DNA of 64,000 nt from Gemmatimonadota bacterium (GCA_030428885.1 JAUIEJ010000007.1:186001-250000); one strand, 5' to 3'. Positions 18,752 to 30,000 are shown, counted from the first letter of the stretch. Notes: a model not told the origin generated them from the sequence alone. A program made the numbers and translations.

Positions 18752-19426
18752 GTGCGGATCCTCGTTCTCGGAGCGTCGGGCGGATGCGGGCGCCGCGTCG
18801 TACGGTCGGCGGCCGATCGGGGACACGAGGTGGTGGCCGTGGTCCGGGAGACGTCCGACTACCGGCCGCCGGCGTCGGTGCGGCTGGTGCGGGGCGAGGC
18901 GGGCGATGCGGCGTTTCTGGCGCCTCTGCTCGCCGAGCACACCACCATCGTCTCCTGCCTGGGGCTGCGACGGGCCTCCCTCCTGCCCTGGAGCGCCCTT
19001 CGCTCCCCTCCCGATCTGGTTCGGACGGTGATGGGACACCTGGTCGACCACGCCCGCGACGAGACCCGGGTGGTCTGGATCAGCGCCGGCGGGGTGGGCG
19101 ACAGTCGGGCACGGGCCTCCCTGCCGGTGCGATGGCTGATCGACGCCGGCCACGTCGGGACAGCGTACCGGGCCCTGGCGGCCGCCGAAGACAGGGTGCG
19201 GGCGTCGGGCCGACCATGGCTCGCGGTGCGCCCCGTGACCCTCGTGTCGGGAACGGCCACGGGCCGCGCCGGGCCCGTGGAACGGTACGGTCTCGCCTCC
19301 GTGATCCGGCGAGCCGACGTGGCCGACTGGATGCTGGACGTGGCCGACGGCACCCTCGCCTTCCAGGAACCGTCGGTGCTGTTGGGGACGCGGTCTACCG
19401 CGACTCCCCCAACTCCTCGGCCATGA
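18752..19426 (+). CDS. NmrA-like NAD(P)-binding Rossmann protein
   Basis: 224 residues from GTG at 18752. The N-terminal strand-loop-helix MRILVLGASGGCGRRVV is a GxxGxxG dinucleotide-binding motif of the atypical short-chain dehydrogenase/NmrA type, and VVWISAGGVGDS marks the usual Ser position. The classical YxxxK catalytic pair is not evident, so it may be a redox sensor or a non-catalytic reductase-like protein. The gene follows the permease by 7 bases. Its last 32 bases overlap, tail to tail, the convergent beta-lactamase-like gene. Confidence 0.8.
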   Translation: MRILVLGASGGCGRRVVRSAADRGHEVVAVVRETSDYRPPASVRLVRGEAGDAAFLAPLLAEHTTIVSCLGLRRASLLPWSALRSPPDLVRTVMGHLVDHARDETRVVWISAGGVGDSRARASLPVRWLIDAGHVGTAYRALAAAEDRVRASGRPWLAVRPVTLVSGTATGRAGPVERYGLASVIRRADVADWMLDVADGTLAFQEPSVLLGTRSTATPPTPRP

Positions 19427-20612
19427 GGTCCACGGCCAGGTTGCTGAGACGGATCAGATGGGGGTGGGCGGCGTGGCCGTTGGTGAGAAAGGCCACGCCG
19501 AGTCCCCGGGACCGGTTGCCCATGACGAAGGCGGTGTAGCCGGGCACGCTCCCCGAATGGGCGAAGTACCGCTCTCCGTCCCGGTGCGAAGTCCACCACG
19601 TGAGACCGTAGCCCGGGTCGTCGTAGCCCCACCCCCCGGCAAGGGGCTCGCCGGCCAGGGCGGGAAACTGGAGGGTGTGCATTTCGTCCAGCGTCTCCGC
19701 CTGCAACAGCCGCGTGTCGCCGACGCTTCCGTCGCCCAGGTTGAACCGCACCCAGCGGGCCTGATCGTGGACCGTGCCGTACACGATGCCCGCGGGCCAG
19801 ACGTTGGCCTTGAGGCGGGGGGTGGGGGCGTTCCGCCCCGTGGCCTCGTCGGGTACGTAGGGAATCGCCAGCCGCTCCTCCATGGCGGGGGTCGGAGCGA
19901 AGGCCGTGGTGGCCATGCCCAGGGGCCCCCACACCCGCTCCCGCACGTACTCCTTGTAGTCCATGCCCGAGAACCGCTCCACGAGATGGGCCACCAGGGT
20001 GTAGGCGATGTTGGCGTACTCCACCACCTCTTCGGGCGGGCGGGTCACGGCGAGGGAATCGGCCAGGTACTCCACCAGGGGCGGGGGAGCCGTGTCACCC
20101 CAGACCAGATGGGGCCCGAACGACACGGGGAGTCCGGAGGTGTGGGTCAGGAGGTGCCGGAAGGTGACGGGCCGCTGGGGATCTTCTCCCCGGATCGTGA
20201 GGCGGTCCAGGTAGTCGTGGACCGGGTCGTCGAGCTGGAAGTGGCCGGCCTCCATCTGCTGGAGGAGGGCCACGGTGGACTGGGCCTTGAACGTCGACCC
20301 GATGAGGTAGACGGTGGCCGTGGCGGCCGGGGTCCGGGCCCAGAGGTTGCTCTCGCCGAACGCCCCGCTCCACAGCTCGCCTTGGGCGTCGGTGAGGGCC
20401 ACGGCCATCGACGGGATGTTCCCGTCCAGGAGGGCCCGTCGGATCTCCGGCTCCAGGCGGGCGGCCACCCGGGCCACGGCCGCAGCGTGTTCGGCCTGCG
20501 TCGTCGGGGCCGCCTGGGGGGCCACCGCGGCGCGGCCGTCCTCGGCCCCGAACCCCGTGAGGGCCGTCACCACGGCCGCCCCGATCCACGCCTTCCGCAT
20601 CCATCGTCTCAT
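19395..20612 (-). CDS. Serine beta-lactamase-like hydrolase (class C/esterase family), secreted
   Basis: 405 residues. A signal peptide (residues 1 to about 29, ending near GRAAVA) is followed by a penicillin-binding-like fold. The catalytic motifs are Ser-Thr-Phe-Lys (S106, K109), Tyr-Ala-Asn (199-201) and His-Ser-Gly (352-354), the last replacing the KTG box as in esterase EstB/D-aminopeptidase-like members. [12 protein letters not shown] is a family marker. It is probably a periplasmic peptidase or esterase, not an antibiotic-resistance enzyme. Its start overlaps the stop of the deacylase gene by 4 bases; together they could trim and then deacylate or hydrolyse D-amino-acid-containing compounds. 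Confidence 0.9.
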   Translation of the reverse strand: MRRWMRKAWIGAAVVTALTGFGAEDGRAAVAPQAAPTTQAEHAAAVARVAARLEPEIRRALLDGNIPSMAVALTDAQGELWSGAFGESNLWARTPAATATVYLIGSTFKAQSTVALLQQMEAGHFQLDDPVHDYLDRLTIRGEDPQRPVTFRHLLTHTSGLPVSFGPHLVWGDTAPPPLVEYLADSLAVTRPPEEVVEYANIAYTLVAHLVERFSGMDYKEYVRERVWGPLGMATTAFAPTPAMEERLAIPYVPDEATGRNAPTPRLKANVWPAGIVYGTVHDQARWVRFNLGDGSVGDTRLLQAETLDEMHTLQFPALAGEPLAGGWGYDDPGYGLTWWTSHRDGERYFAHSGSVPGYTAFVMGNRSRGLGVAFLTNGHAAHPHLIRLSNLAVDLMAEELGESR

Positions 20613-22252
20613 CTCGACCTCCGTCCTGGTCCGTACAACACGTGCCCCGGGAGGGCGCCGCTATGGAGTCCCCCTTCTTCGATGACCACTTCGCCGTTCA
20701 CGAGCACCACGTCGATGCCCTCGGGAAACAACACGGGCTCGTCGTAGGTGGCGCGGTCCTGGACCCGCTCGAGATCGAAGATCACCACGTCGGCCCAGAA
20801 CCCCTCCCGCAGGAGCCCCCGGTCCCGGAGACGCATGCGGGTGGCGGGCCACGAGGTCATCTTCCGCACCGCCTCGGGCAGGCTGAGCAGGCCTTCGTCC
20901 CGGACGTAGCGGGCCAGGATGCGGGGAAAGGTGCCGTAGCTCCGGGGATGGGGCAGACCCAGAACGTCGGGCTCACCGGCGTTGAGGGCCGCCCCGGCGT
21001 CGCTTCCGATGCTGACCCACGGACGCTGGAGCGCCCACCGCACGTCGTCCTCGCTCATCATGTGATAGATGGCCATGACGCGACCCTCGCCCTGGGCCAC
21101 CAGGTCCCAGGCGGCGTCGGCGGGGTCCTTGCCCCACGCCTCGCCGATGGCCTCCAGGGTCATGCCCTCGAAGCGGGCGTTGTCGGCGTTGCGGGCGTTC
21201 ACCAGGACGATGCCGTCCCAGCCGCCCGCGGCTTCGACGATGTTCCACCACCCCGGATACCCGGTCTCGAGTTCGGTCTTCAGTCGTTCCCGCACCTCGG
21301 GTCGACCGATGCGGGCGCGGACCGAGTCGGCGCCGCCGTCGAACACCCACGACGGAATGGTGGCTTCCAGCCCCGTGCCTCCCGCCGTGTAGGGGTACTG
21401 GTCGGCGGCCACGTCGACCCCCCGGTCCCGGGCGGCCTCGATCCGGGCGGCAGCCTCCCGGATGAGAGTGCCCCACCCCGGCTCGTAGGCGGCCTTGAAG
21501 TGGAAGATCTCCACGGGCATGCCGGCCCGCTCGCCCACCGCGATGGCTTCGTCCACCGCCTCCACCAGCTCCCGGCCCTCGCCCCGGATGTGGGAGGCGT
21601 AGATCCCCCCGTACTCGGCGGCGGCCTCGCCCACGGCCACGAGTTCGTCGGTGGAAGCGAACGACGACGGGGGGTAGATCAGGGCCGTGGTCATGCCCAG
21701 GACGCCCTGCTCCATGGCCCGACGCATGATCCCCCGCATCTGCTCCAACTCGGCGTCGGTGGGCGCCCGGTCCGCGTTTCCAAGCACCGCCCGGCGGGTC
21801 TGGGTCTCGGAGAAGTACGTGCCGAAGTTGATGGCGATGCCCTGCTCCTCGAGGGAGCGGAAGTACGCCGTGATGGAGTCCACCGGTATCGGCGTGCCCC
21901 CCTCCCCCCCGATGGCGGTGGTCACCCCCATGCGGAGCTTGTTCTCGGCCAGGCCACTCCGTCGCAGCACGGCGCCGGATTGATCCATCATGTCGATGAA
22001 CCCCGGGGCCACGAAGCGCCCGGCGGCGTCGATGACCCGATTCGCGGCTCCCTCCACCCGACCCACCACGGCGATCCGTCCGTCGCGGATCGCCACGTCG
22101 GCGAGAATCCAGGGATTGCCCGCCCCGTCGAGGACCCGACCGTTGCGAATCACCACATCCCACGGGCCGGACGAGTCGATTTGGGCCCGGAGCGGGCTCA
22201 CGGCGACGGAGCAGAGGAGAGCCAGTACCAGGGGTTGGTGGGCGCGAATCAT
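20609..22252 (-). CDS. N-acyl-D-amino-acid deacylase-like amidohydrolase with altered metal site
   Basis: 547 residues with a signal peptide ([24 protein letters not shown]). The amidohydrolase barrel starts at [15 protein letters not shown] and ends with the small beta-domain ([31 protein letters not shown]). His221 (YASHIRGEG), His251 (FHFKAA) and Asp418 (IGSDAG) match the zinc ligands H220, H250 and D366 of Alcaligenes D-aminoacylase. The usual His-x-His after GFID is missing (GFIDMMDQS, 84-92), and the bridging Cys of the NCG motif is a Glu (GGEGG, E117). The fold is secure; activity and metal count are uncertain. It is coupled to the beta-lactamase-like gene. Confidence 0.87.
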   Translation of the reverse strand: MIRAHQPLVLALLCSVAVSPLRAQIDSSGPWDVVIRNGRVLDGAGNPWILADVAIRDGRIAVVGRVEGAANRVIDAAGRFVAPGFIDMMDQSGAVLRRSGLAENKLRMGVTTAIGGEGGTPIPVDSITAYFRSLEEQGIAINFGTYFSETQTRRAVLGNADRAPTDAELEQMRGIMRRAMEQGVLGMTTALIYPPSSFASTDELVAVGEAAAEYGGIYASHIRGEGRELVEAVDEAIAVGERAGMPVEIFHFKAAYEPGWGTLIREAAARIEAARDRGVDVAADQYPYTAGGTGLEATIPSWVFDGGADSVRARIGRPEVRERLKTELETGYPGWWNIVEAAGGWDGIVLVNARNADNARFEGMTLEAIGEAWGKDPADAAWDLVAQGEGRVMAIYHMMSEDDVRWALQRPWVSIGSDAGAALNAGEPDVLGLPHPRSYGTFPRILARYVRDEGLLSLPEAVRKMTSWPATRMRLRDRGLLREGFWADVVIFDLERVQDRATYDEPVLFPEGIDVVLVNGEVVIEEGGLHSGALPGHVLYGPGRRSR

Positions 22253-22312
22253 CGGGCGAAGCTACCATGGCACGAGCCGTTCCGCTTCCAGCCCCTCCAC
22301 TTCGAGCCCGCC

Positions 22313-22684
22313 ATGCACCTCGGCGCTTTTTCCGTCAGCCTCTCCGTCAAGGACCTCCAGGTCTCCCGCGACTTCTACACGGCCCTCGGCTTCTCCGACA
22401 TGCACGGCAACCCGGACCACGGGTACCTCATCATGAAGCAGGGCGACACCCTCATCGGCCTCTTCCAGGGCATGTTCGAGGGCAACATCCTCACCTTCAA
22501 TCCCGGATGGGACGCCAACGCCGCCGAACTCGACGAGTTCGTGGACGTGCGCGAGATTCAGGCACGTCTCGAGGCGGCGGGAATCGAACTCGAGACCCGG
22601 GCCGATCCCGATTCCGAGGGGCCGGCCTCCATCACCCTGACCGACCCCGACGGCAACGCGATCCTCATCGACCAGCATCGGTGA
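22313..22684 (+). CDS. VOC (glyoxalase/dioxygenase-fold) family protein
   Basis: 123 residues from ATG 22313. The sequence begins [27 protein letters not shown], the first strand-helix unit of a vicinal-oxygen-chelate domain. It closes with [16 protein letters not shown], the second unit. A His near the start (H2) and Asp/His at the end could be ligands, but metal binding cannot be judged. Substrate unknown. It stands divergent from the deacylase-like gene, 60 bases away. Confidence 0.85.
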   Translation: MHLGAFSVSLSVKDLQVSRDFYTALGFSDMHGNPDHGYLIMKQGDTLIGLFQGMFEGNILTFNPGWDANAAELDEFVDVREIQARLEAAGIELETRADPDSEGPASITLTDPDGNAILIDQHR

Positions 22685-22724
22685 GCCACCGCGCGTCGCC
22701 GGTGGTGGGAGACGAGGACTCGGC

Positions 22725-24623
22725 GTGATCCGCCTGGCGTGGTCCACCGCAGCGGCCCTCCTGCTGGCCCTGGTCCCCCTGGGACTGGCCGCGGGACGGC
22801 CCCCGTGGGTCATGCCCGAGGCCCTGCCCCTCATCGGGGGCCTGGTGGCCAGCTACCTCGTGGCCACCGTTCTGGTGAGCTGGACCGCATCGGGCCGGGG
22901 ACCGTCGCGCTGGTTGAGGGCCGCCCTGGCCGCGGCGGCGGGCTTCGCGCCCCTCCTCTTCGCCCTGGCCCTGGCATCGCCCAACTACTCCAAGGGCGTG
23001 CTGCTTCTCGGGGTCCCCTTCGGAGTCCTCCTCGCCGTGGTTCCGGAGACCGTGGGGGAGGCAGGACTGGGGCGCGCGTCGGTGGCGGCGCTGGTCCTGG
23101 CAGCGGTGACCCTGGGGCTCGGCAAGATGGGCGAAGACGGGCAGGGGTGGACGCTGGGCACGGTAGCCGGCTCCATCACGGCCCCCACCGATCCCCGCCT
23201 CGAGACGACCCTTCGTCCGTCCATCTTCTACACCCTGCGGGCCCGCTCCTTCCAGAACCACTTCGAGACCCGGGTGCCCGGCGGCGCGGTGACGGCAGTC
23301 GCCGGCGGGTACCTCGTGGTCACCGCCGAGGGGAGCGCCTACTTCGCCACCTACGACGAGGAGGCGGCCACCCTTGACGTGCGCCTCCTGCCGGGGGCGC
23401 TGGATCTCGACGCCGAGGGGTATTTCGCCCAGGCGATTCCCGAGGCCGTGCCCCCGTGGTGGCGGGCCACCGACGTGCTGGCCGAGGAGTCGGGCGACTC
23501 GGTGCGGATCTTCGTGGCGCACAACTACTGGGACGACTCTAGAGGGTGCGGCATGCTCCGGGTCTCCACGGTGGAGACGACCCGGGCCGCCATGGTCGCC
23601 GGCCAGCCCCTCCCCCCCTGGTCGGTCGTGTACGACACCCGGCCCTGCCGGCAGCTCGAGACCGAGGGCCAGGGTGGACGCCTGGGACGGATGTCCGACG
23701 GGGGTCTCCTCCTCACCGTGGGCGCCCACGGATTCGACGGCATGCGCCGGGACGAGTACCTCTCCCAGAACCCCGACCTGGACTACGGCAAGACGATCCG
23801 CATCGACCCCGCGACGGGGGAAGGCCGGGTGTACACCCTGGGGCACCGGAATCCCCAGGGACTCTACATCGACGCCGCCGGCGACATGTGGCAGACGGAG
23901 CACGGTCCCGTGGGCGGCGACGAGCTGAACCTCCTCGTGCCCGGCGCCAACTACGGCTGGCCCATGGTCACCCAGGGACTCCCCTACGACGGTGCCACCC
24001 TGCCCTCGGGCATCGCCGCGGGCCGCCACGACGGCTTCCAGCCCCCGGCGTACGCCTGGCTGCCGTCCATCGGAATCTCGGAACTGGTGGGGGTCACCCG
24101 ATCCCGGTTCCCCGTCTGGCAGGGCGATCTCATGGTGGGATCGCTGGTGGATCTTTCGCTGTGGCGGGTGCGCCCCCGGGCGGGCCGCGTGGCGTTCGTG
24201 GAACGGATCCCCGTGGGCGTTCGGGTGCGGAGTCTGGTGGAGGACCCCGAGGGACGCCTGGTGCTGTGGACCGACGGCGGTGCCCTGGTGGTCCTGGAGG
24301 AGTCCGAGGGCAACGAGCCCACGGCGACGGCCCCGGCCATGAGCGGCGAGCTCCTCTTCGGAGGGTGCCTGGGGTGCCATCCCGAGGGCGGCAACGCCGT
24401 CGGGCCCGGACTCGAGGGCGTACTGGGCCGGGCCGTGGCGGCAGCGCCGGGCTTCGAATTCTCCCCCGCCCTCCAGGCCGTGGGCGGCCGGTGGGACGCG
24501 GAGCGCCTCGACGCCTTCCTGGACGACCCCCAGGCGTTCGCGCCGGGAAATCGCATGACCTTTCCCGGGCTCCCGTCGCCGGCCGACCGCCGCGCCCTCA
24601 TCGACTACCTGAGGGGACGGTAG
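22725..24623 (+). CDS. Membrane-anchored PQQ sugar dehydrogenase-like protein fused to cytochrome c
   Basis: 632 residues from GTG 22725. About four hydrophobic segments occupy residues 1-145. A sorbosone/glucose dehydrogenase propeller follows, with IRIDPATGEGRVYTLGHRNPQG, MWQTEHGPVGGDELN and ANYGWPMV motifs. The C-terminal domain (about 540-632) has a c-type heme site Cys-Leu-Gly-Cys-His and a Met in NRMTFPG as likely sixth ligand. The fusion would pass electrons from substrate oxidation straight to heme and on to the respiratory chain. Substrate is unknown. No PQQ biosynthesis genes are in the window. Confidence 0.85.
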   Translation: MIRLAWSTAAALLLALVPLGLAAGRPPWVMPEALPLIGGLVASYLVATVLVSWTASGRGPSRWLRAALAAAAGFAPLLFALALASPNYSKGVLLLGVPFGVLLAVVPETVGEAGLGRASVAALVLAAVTLGLGKMGEDGQGWTLGTVAGSITAPTDPRLETTLRPSIFYTLRARSFQNHFETRVPGGAVTAVAGGYLVVTAEGSAYFATYDEEAATLDVRLLPGALDLDAEGYFAQAIPEAVPPWWRATDVLAEESGDSVRIFVAHNYWDDSRGCGMLRVSTVETTRAAMVAGQPLPPWSVVYDTRPCRQLETEGQGGRLGRMSDGGLLLTVGAHGFDGMRRDEYLSQNPDLDYGKTIRIDPATGEGRVYTLGHRNPQGLYIDAAGDMWQTEHGPVGGDELNLLVPGANYGWPMVTQGLPYDGATLPSGIAAGRHDGFQPPAYAWLPSIGISELVGVTRSRFPVWQGDLMVGSLVDLSLWRVRPRAGRVAFVERIPVGVRVRSLVEDPEGRLVLWTDGGALVVLEESEGNEPTATAPAMSGELLFGGCLGCHPEGGNAVGPGLEGVLGRAVAAAPGFEFSPALQAVGGRWDAERLDAFLDDPQAFAPGNRMTFPGLPSPADRRALIDYLRGR

Positions 24624-24631
24624 ACCGACCC

Positions 24632-25546
24632 ATGGGCGACGTCGTCAACACCTTGGAGGTCCGAACCTTCGGCCTGCAGCGCAGCGGCAACCACGCCGTG
24701 CTCCAGTGGATGATGGACCAGCACCGGGGCCACCCCATCGCCTTCCTGAACGACGTGCGCCACGGCGACCACGACCCCTACACCGAGTTGTGGGAGCCCG
24801 AGTTCCACGGCTTCGACGAGGGGTGGGACCTGGAGACCATCCGGCGAGCGCCGAAGCGCCTCCTGCTCTACACCTACGAAGACAGCCGGGTGAACATGGC
24901 CGAGGGCCAGGCCTCGCTGCTGGCGACCCTCGACGACGCCGGGTTCGAAGCCCACCGGGAGCGCTATCTGGGCGCCAGCGCCCGGCGCCTCGACTTCGTG
25001 ATCCTCCGGGACCCCTTCAATTTCTTCGCCAGCCGGCTCCGGAAACTCGACGACCTCACCGGCGTGCGCGACGTGTCGTGGATCGCCGAGAACTGGACCC
25101 TGCTGGCCCGCCTGGCCCTCGACGATTCCGGTGGCGACGACGCACCCTCGGTGGTGCTCTTCAACCGGTGGCAATCGGATCCGGAATACAGGCGCGCGCT
25201 CTCCCGACGGCTGGGGGGCGACTTCTCCGACGCGACCCTCAACCAGGTGAGCGACCACGGCGGAGGCAGCTCCTTCGACGGCAAGGACCACATCCCCTTG
25301 ACCCTTGCCGAACTGCGTCGGGATTGGCGCCGGGTGCGGGACCCGGCGGCGGTCCGATCGTGGATCCGGCGGCTCGGGGCCCGGGGCGCCGAGGCCATGG
25401 ACGTCCACGGCCGCTGGCCCCACATGCGCGACGACCCCCGCTTCCGCGCACTCTTCGCCGACGGAGAGATGCTTCGGCTGTCCGAGGCCCTCTTCGGTGA
25501 ACTCCCCGGCACCCGCGCCTTCGTACGCTCATGCACTACCACCTGA
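24632..25546 (+). CDS. Sulfotransferase-like P-loop protein
   Basis: 304 residues from ATG 24632. The N-terminal GLQRSGNHAVLQW resembles the 5'-phosphosulfate-binding loop of PAPS sulfotransferases (family form RSGTH or RSGNH). LDFVILRDPFNFFASRLRK resembles the 3'-phosphate-binding segment with its RDP motif. Overall length fits a single-domain sulfotransferase. The acceptor is unknown; cytosolic location is likely as no signal peptide is seen. The last 16 bases overlap the start of mpl in another frame. Confidence 0.72.
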   Translation: MGDVVNTLEVRTFGLQRSGNHAVLQWMMDQHRGHPIAFLNDVRHGDHDPYTELWEPEFHGFDEGWDLETIRRAPKRLLLYTYEDSRVNMAEGQASLLATLDDAGFEAHRERYLGASARRLDFVILRDPFNFFASRLRKLDDLTGVRDVSWIAENWTLLARLALDDSGGDDAPSVVLFNRWQSDPEYRRALSRRLGGDFSDATLNQVSDHGGGSSFDGKDHIPLTLAELRRDWRRVRDPAAVRSWIRRLGARGAEAMDVHGRWPHMRDDPRFRALFADGEMLRLSEALFGELPGTRAFVRSCTTT

Positions 25547-26946
25547 TCGGAATCGCCGGCACCGCCATGGGGTCTCTGGCGGGACTCCTGAAGGCCGCGG
25601 GCCACCGGGTCACGGGCTCGGATCACGGGGTCTATCCACCCATGTCCACCCTGCTCGACGACATGGGCATTCCCTGGGTCGACGGGTTCTCGGCCGACAA
25701 CCTGACGCCCCGGCCCGACCGGGTCGTGGTGGGCAACGCCATCAGCCGGGGCAATCCCGAACTCGAGGCGGTGCTGGACCGCGGACTGTACTACACCTCG
25801 GCGGCCTACACCCTGAAGAACGAGTTCCTGCGATCGCGCCGTGTGCTCGCCGTGGCCGGCACCCACGGCAAGACCACCACCACCTCGATCCTGGCCTGGC
25901 TCCTGGAGTGCGCGGGGCTGGACCCGTCGTTCCTCGTCGGGGGCGTGGCCGAGAACTTCGGGACGTCGTTCCGGCTGACCGACAGCGATCTCTTCGTCAT
26001 CGAAGCCGACGAGTACGACACGGCCTACTTCGACAAGGGGCCCAAGATGTGGCACTACCTGCCCCGGGTGGCGGTGGTGACCAACGTGGAGTTCGACCAC
26101 GCCGACATCTACCGCGACGACGTGGCCTACCGATTCGCCTTCGAGCGGTTCGTGAACCTCGTGCCGCGCAGCGGCCGGCTCGTGGTGGGATGGGACACCC
26201 CCGTGGCCCGGGAGCTGGCGGCCGCCTCTCCGGCGCCGGTCTCGTCGGTGGGGTTCGGCGACGACGACCCGGACGGTGGCCCGGCCCCGGCGTGGCGCGC
26301 CGTGGACCTGGAGGGGGGCCCCGACGGCACTCGCTTCACCGTGGTGCACGACGGTCGGGAACGGGGCCGGGTCACCATGCCGCTGTCGGGGGCCTTCAAC
26401 GTCCGCAACGCCCTGGCGGCGCTGGCGGCGGCCGACGCCGTGGGGGCGTCCTGGGAGGGGATGGTCGAGGGCCTGGCCACGTTCCGCACGGTGCGCCGCC
26501 GCATGGAGGTGCGGGGCGAGGCGGGGGGCGTGACGGTCATCGACGACTTCGCCCACCACCCCACCGCCGTGGGCGTAACGCTGGACGCCGTGCGGGACCG
26601 GTTCCCCGGGGGGCGGGTGGTGGCCGTGTTCGAGCCCCGGAGCTACACGGCCCAGCTCCGGCGCTTCCAGGAGGGATACCGCGACGCCCTGGGCCGGGCC
26701 GACCGGGTGTGGCTCGCCGGACTCTTCCGCCCGGAACGCTACGACGAAACCACCGGGCTGAACCCCGAGGAACTCGCCGCCGACCTCACCGCCGACGGTA
26801 CACCCGCCGCCCACCTCGCCACGGTGGAGGCCCTGGTGGAGGCCGTCGTCGCGTCGTCGTCGGCTGGGGACGTCGTGGTCATCATGTCCAACGGCGGATT
26901 CGGGGGGATTCACGAGCGGATGCTGGCGGCGCTGCCGTCGAGCTGA
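25531..26946 (+). CDS. mpl: UDP-N-acetylmuramate:L-alanyl-gamma-D-glutamyl-meso-diaminopimelate ligase
   Basis: 471 residues. The start MHYHLIGIAGTAMGSLAGLLKAAGH and the GSDHGVYPPMSTLL segment are typical of Mpl. The Mur-ligase ATP loop is AGTHGKTTTTS (109-119), followed by VVTNVEFDHADIY and the C-terminal domain with VIDDFAHHPTAV and FEPRSYTAQL. The enzyme joins recycled murein tripeptide to UDP-MurNAc in the cytosol, bypassing MurC-MurF. Its presence implies a Gram-negative peptidoglycan with meso-diaminopimelate; the LD-carboxypeptidase at 49.8 kb fits the same recycling theme. Confidence 0.94.
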   Translation: MHYHLIGIAGTAMGSLAGLLKAAGHRVTGSDHGVYPPMSTLLDDMGIPWVDGFSADNLTPRPDRVVVGNAISRGNPELEAVLDRGLYYTSAAYTLKNEFLRSRRVLAVAGTHGKTTTTSILAWLLECAGLDPSFLVGGVAENFGTSFRLTDSDLFVIEADEYDTAYFDKGPKMWHYLPRVAVVTNVEFDHADIYRDDVAYRFAFERFVNLVPRSGRLVVGWDTPVARELAAASPAPVSSVGFGDDDPDGGPAPAWRAVDLEGGPDGTRFTVVHDGRERGRVTMPLSGAFNVRNALAALAAADAVGASWEGMVEGLATFRTVRRRMEVRGEAGGVTVIDDFAHHPTAVGVTLDAVRDRFPGGRVVAVFEPRSYTAQLRRFQEGYRDALGRADRVWLAGLFRPERYDETTGLNPEELAADLTADGTPAAHLATVEALVEAVVASSSAGDVVVIMSNGGFGGIHERMLAALPSS

Positions 26947-27004
26947 TCCCGTTCGGGAGCATTCTCGCTAGGGACCGGGCGAACCCTTCCGTCCGGAGGC
27001 CCCC

Positions 27005-30000
27005 ATGCGCCCGAACCGTCCCGTTCCGTTCGTCCCGTTCCTCCCCCTCCTCGTGGCGTTCGCCGCGTGCGCCGGGGGCCTCGCGGGCCAGACGGCCCCC
27101 CGACCCACGCCGGACCGGGTCGAGGTCGCGCCGGACCGGGGCCGGGCGACGGTGACCCTGGAGGGCCGGGCCCTGGACGCCTTCCGCGAGGCTCGGGTCA
27201 TCGACGGGACCCGGGGCCAGCCGGCCCGGGGATTCCGGGTCGTCCTGGGGCAGCCGCGGGGAACGACCCGACCGCTGGAGATCGCCACGACAGGTGCCGC
27301 CCCCGGGGAGTACGGGCTCGAACTGGTGTCCGAGAAGGAGGCGGTGCGGCTCGCGCTCTCGGTCACGGTGACCATGGCCGGGGCCGAAGTCGTGGAGGTC
27401 CGGGGCCCGTCGGAGGTAGGGGCGGGAGAGTCGTTCACCCTGGAGGTCCGGACCCGCCTCCCCTCCGGGAGCGGCAAGATCACGGTCCTGGCGGGCGACC
27501 GGGAGGCCACGGCCGAGGGCCGAGGCTCGGAGGGGGTGACGTCCATCGAGATCCCTGCCCTGCCCGCGGGGTCCCACACCCTGGCGATCCGGGTGCAGGA
27601 CGGCGCCGGGGGCGAGCCCGCCGAGGCCTCCCACGGGGTGACGGTCGTCCCGGGCCCCACCGTGTCGGCCGTCGCCCTCTCGGCTCCCGAGGCCCACAGC
27701 GGCGACCAACTGACGGGCACCCTGACGTTGGATCGGCCGGCGACCACCGAGACGGAGGTCCAGGTCGCCGCCGACGCCGGTTCGATCACCGTGCCCCCCA
27801 CGGTGGTCGTCCCCGCGGGAGCCATCCAGGCCACCTTTCCGGTCGCCGTGGGCGAACTCACGGTTGACGCCCGCACCGAAGTCGCCGCCATTCTCGACGA
27901 CGAGAAGGCCACGGCGCCGTTGGTGCTCGTGGGTCCCCCGCGCCTCAGCGAATTCGTCGTCTACGGCGGGAACGTATCCAGCGGCGGCCAGGTGATGGTC
28001 AACGAGCCCGGAGACGTGGCCGTGCGCGCCCGCCTCGATCGCCCGGCGCCGAGCCAGGGCACCGAGGTGGGACTCAGCACCACGCTTCCGGCTCTGGTGG
28101 ACGTCCCCTCCACCATGACGGTGCCCCCGGGCCAGAGCGAACTCGTGATCCAGGTCGACCACGGGGTGAGCCCGTCGCTGGTGACGGGCCAGATCTCGGC
28201 GACCATCGGCGCCGATCGCCTCGACTACACGATCCGCTTCGAGCCGCCGGCCCTGCCCATGCCCGTGTCCATGACCGTGGCCGGGCCGGGCATTCCGCCG
28301 TCGCCTTCGGTGTCCGTCGTGGGCGGCGTGACCCTCACGGCGGTGGTCGAGCTGCTCGCGCCGGCTCCCCCCGGCGGGGTCCCACTCCACTTCAGCGACG
28401 GTTTCCTCAACCCGGTGGGGGGGATGAACCAGATGGTCCCCGCCGGCGTCCAGAGCTTCGAGATCGTCCTGGAGACGCCGCAGGTGGACGCCGTCCGCTC
28501 GTCGACGCCCTGGGTTCGGGCCGACGAAGCGAGCTTCCACAGCGTGGAGGTCCAGGTCGAGCTGCGGCCGCCCCCGTCGGATCTGGCGTCCCTCGACTTC
28601 GACGAACCGTGGGTCACCCCGTTCGAGGATCGCCTGGCCACCGTGGCGTTCGTGGAGCCCGCCCCGGTGGAGCGAGAGGTGCTGCTCACCGCCACCTTCC
28701 CCGGCGGAGGCACCTGGCAGGGGCGGCGCATCGCCGTCCCGCCCGGACAACTGGAGGCGAGCGCGCTGGTGCCGGGATTGGGGAACGGGGAGACCCCGGG
28801 TACCATGACGGTGACCGCCTCGTACGCCGGCTCCCAGACCCAGGCCACCATCACCCGCTACCCGGCGGTGCAGGTCCAGGCGCTGCTCCTCGAGCCGGCG
28901 ACACCCTACGCCGGGGATCTGGTCACGGTATCGGTGATCCTGCAGGACCCGGCGCCCCCGGCCGGGGCGGAGGTCGTGGTCCGGGCCCCGACCTCGGCGG
29001 TCCTCATGCCCGAACCCCACGATGTGGGCAACAGCACGGTGGTCGACCTTCCTCCCGGGGCCACCTCGGCGTCGTTCGTGATGGAGGCGCGACAGACCAC
29101 GGCCCAGGCCACGCTGTCGGTGGCCAACCCCCTCGGGGGCTCCATGTCCCGCCAGTTCGCGATCTACGCTCCGGTGGATCTCGCGTCGATCCAGGGCGGG
29201 GGCGTCGTGTACGGCGGCGGGGGCACCCGAAGCGTGGCGCTCCACCTCTCCGGCGACGCTCCCACGGCCACCGACGTGACCCTTTCCACCGATCGCCCCG
29301 ATCTCGTCGCGCTTCCCGCCTCGGTCACCTTCCCGGCGGGCGTCCAGTATCGCGAAGTCGCCTACGAGGTGCTCCACGACCCGGCGCCCGGGGAGGAGAT
29401 TCCCTTCTCCATCTCGGCCACCCTCCGGGATCAGACCCTCACGTCCAACCGCACCTTGATCCACAGTGCACCCACCCTCACGGCCCTGGAGGTCCTGCCC
29501 CAGTCCGGACGGACCCTGTTCTATCCGGGCGACGAGGTGCGACTGCGGTGGACCCTCGACCGATACCCCTCCCAGCCTACCACGGTGGAGCTGACGCCGA
29601 GCCTGGCCGGGGTCCTGGTCAACCTGCCCCCCGCCATCATCCTCTCGGACGTGAACGAGACCCAGACCTTCCAACTCGCCGGCTTCGACGCCCCGGGGGA
29701 TCTGGAACTCCGGGCTCGCACCGGCGATGTGGAGATCGCGGCCGCGATCCCCCTGGTGCTTCCCGAACTCACGGGGGTCACGTGGTCCGACGGGGCCGGC
29801 CCGGCCCGCACCGACGTTCAACTCCCGGTCACGGGCATGGGGGGCCGATGCGACCTCGCCTTCGCCCTCCCCCTCCCCGTGATGGGCGAACTCATCGCCG
29901 GTGGGCTCGAACTCGCCACCGATCGTCCCGACCTCGTCCAACTCCCCGGATCCCTGACCTCGATTCGGTTTCCCCACCAGGCCGGCGCCGACGGAACCCA

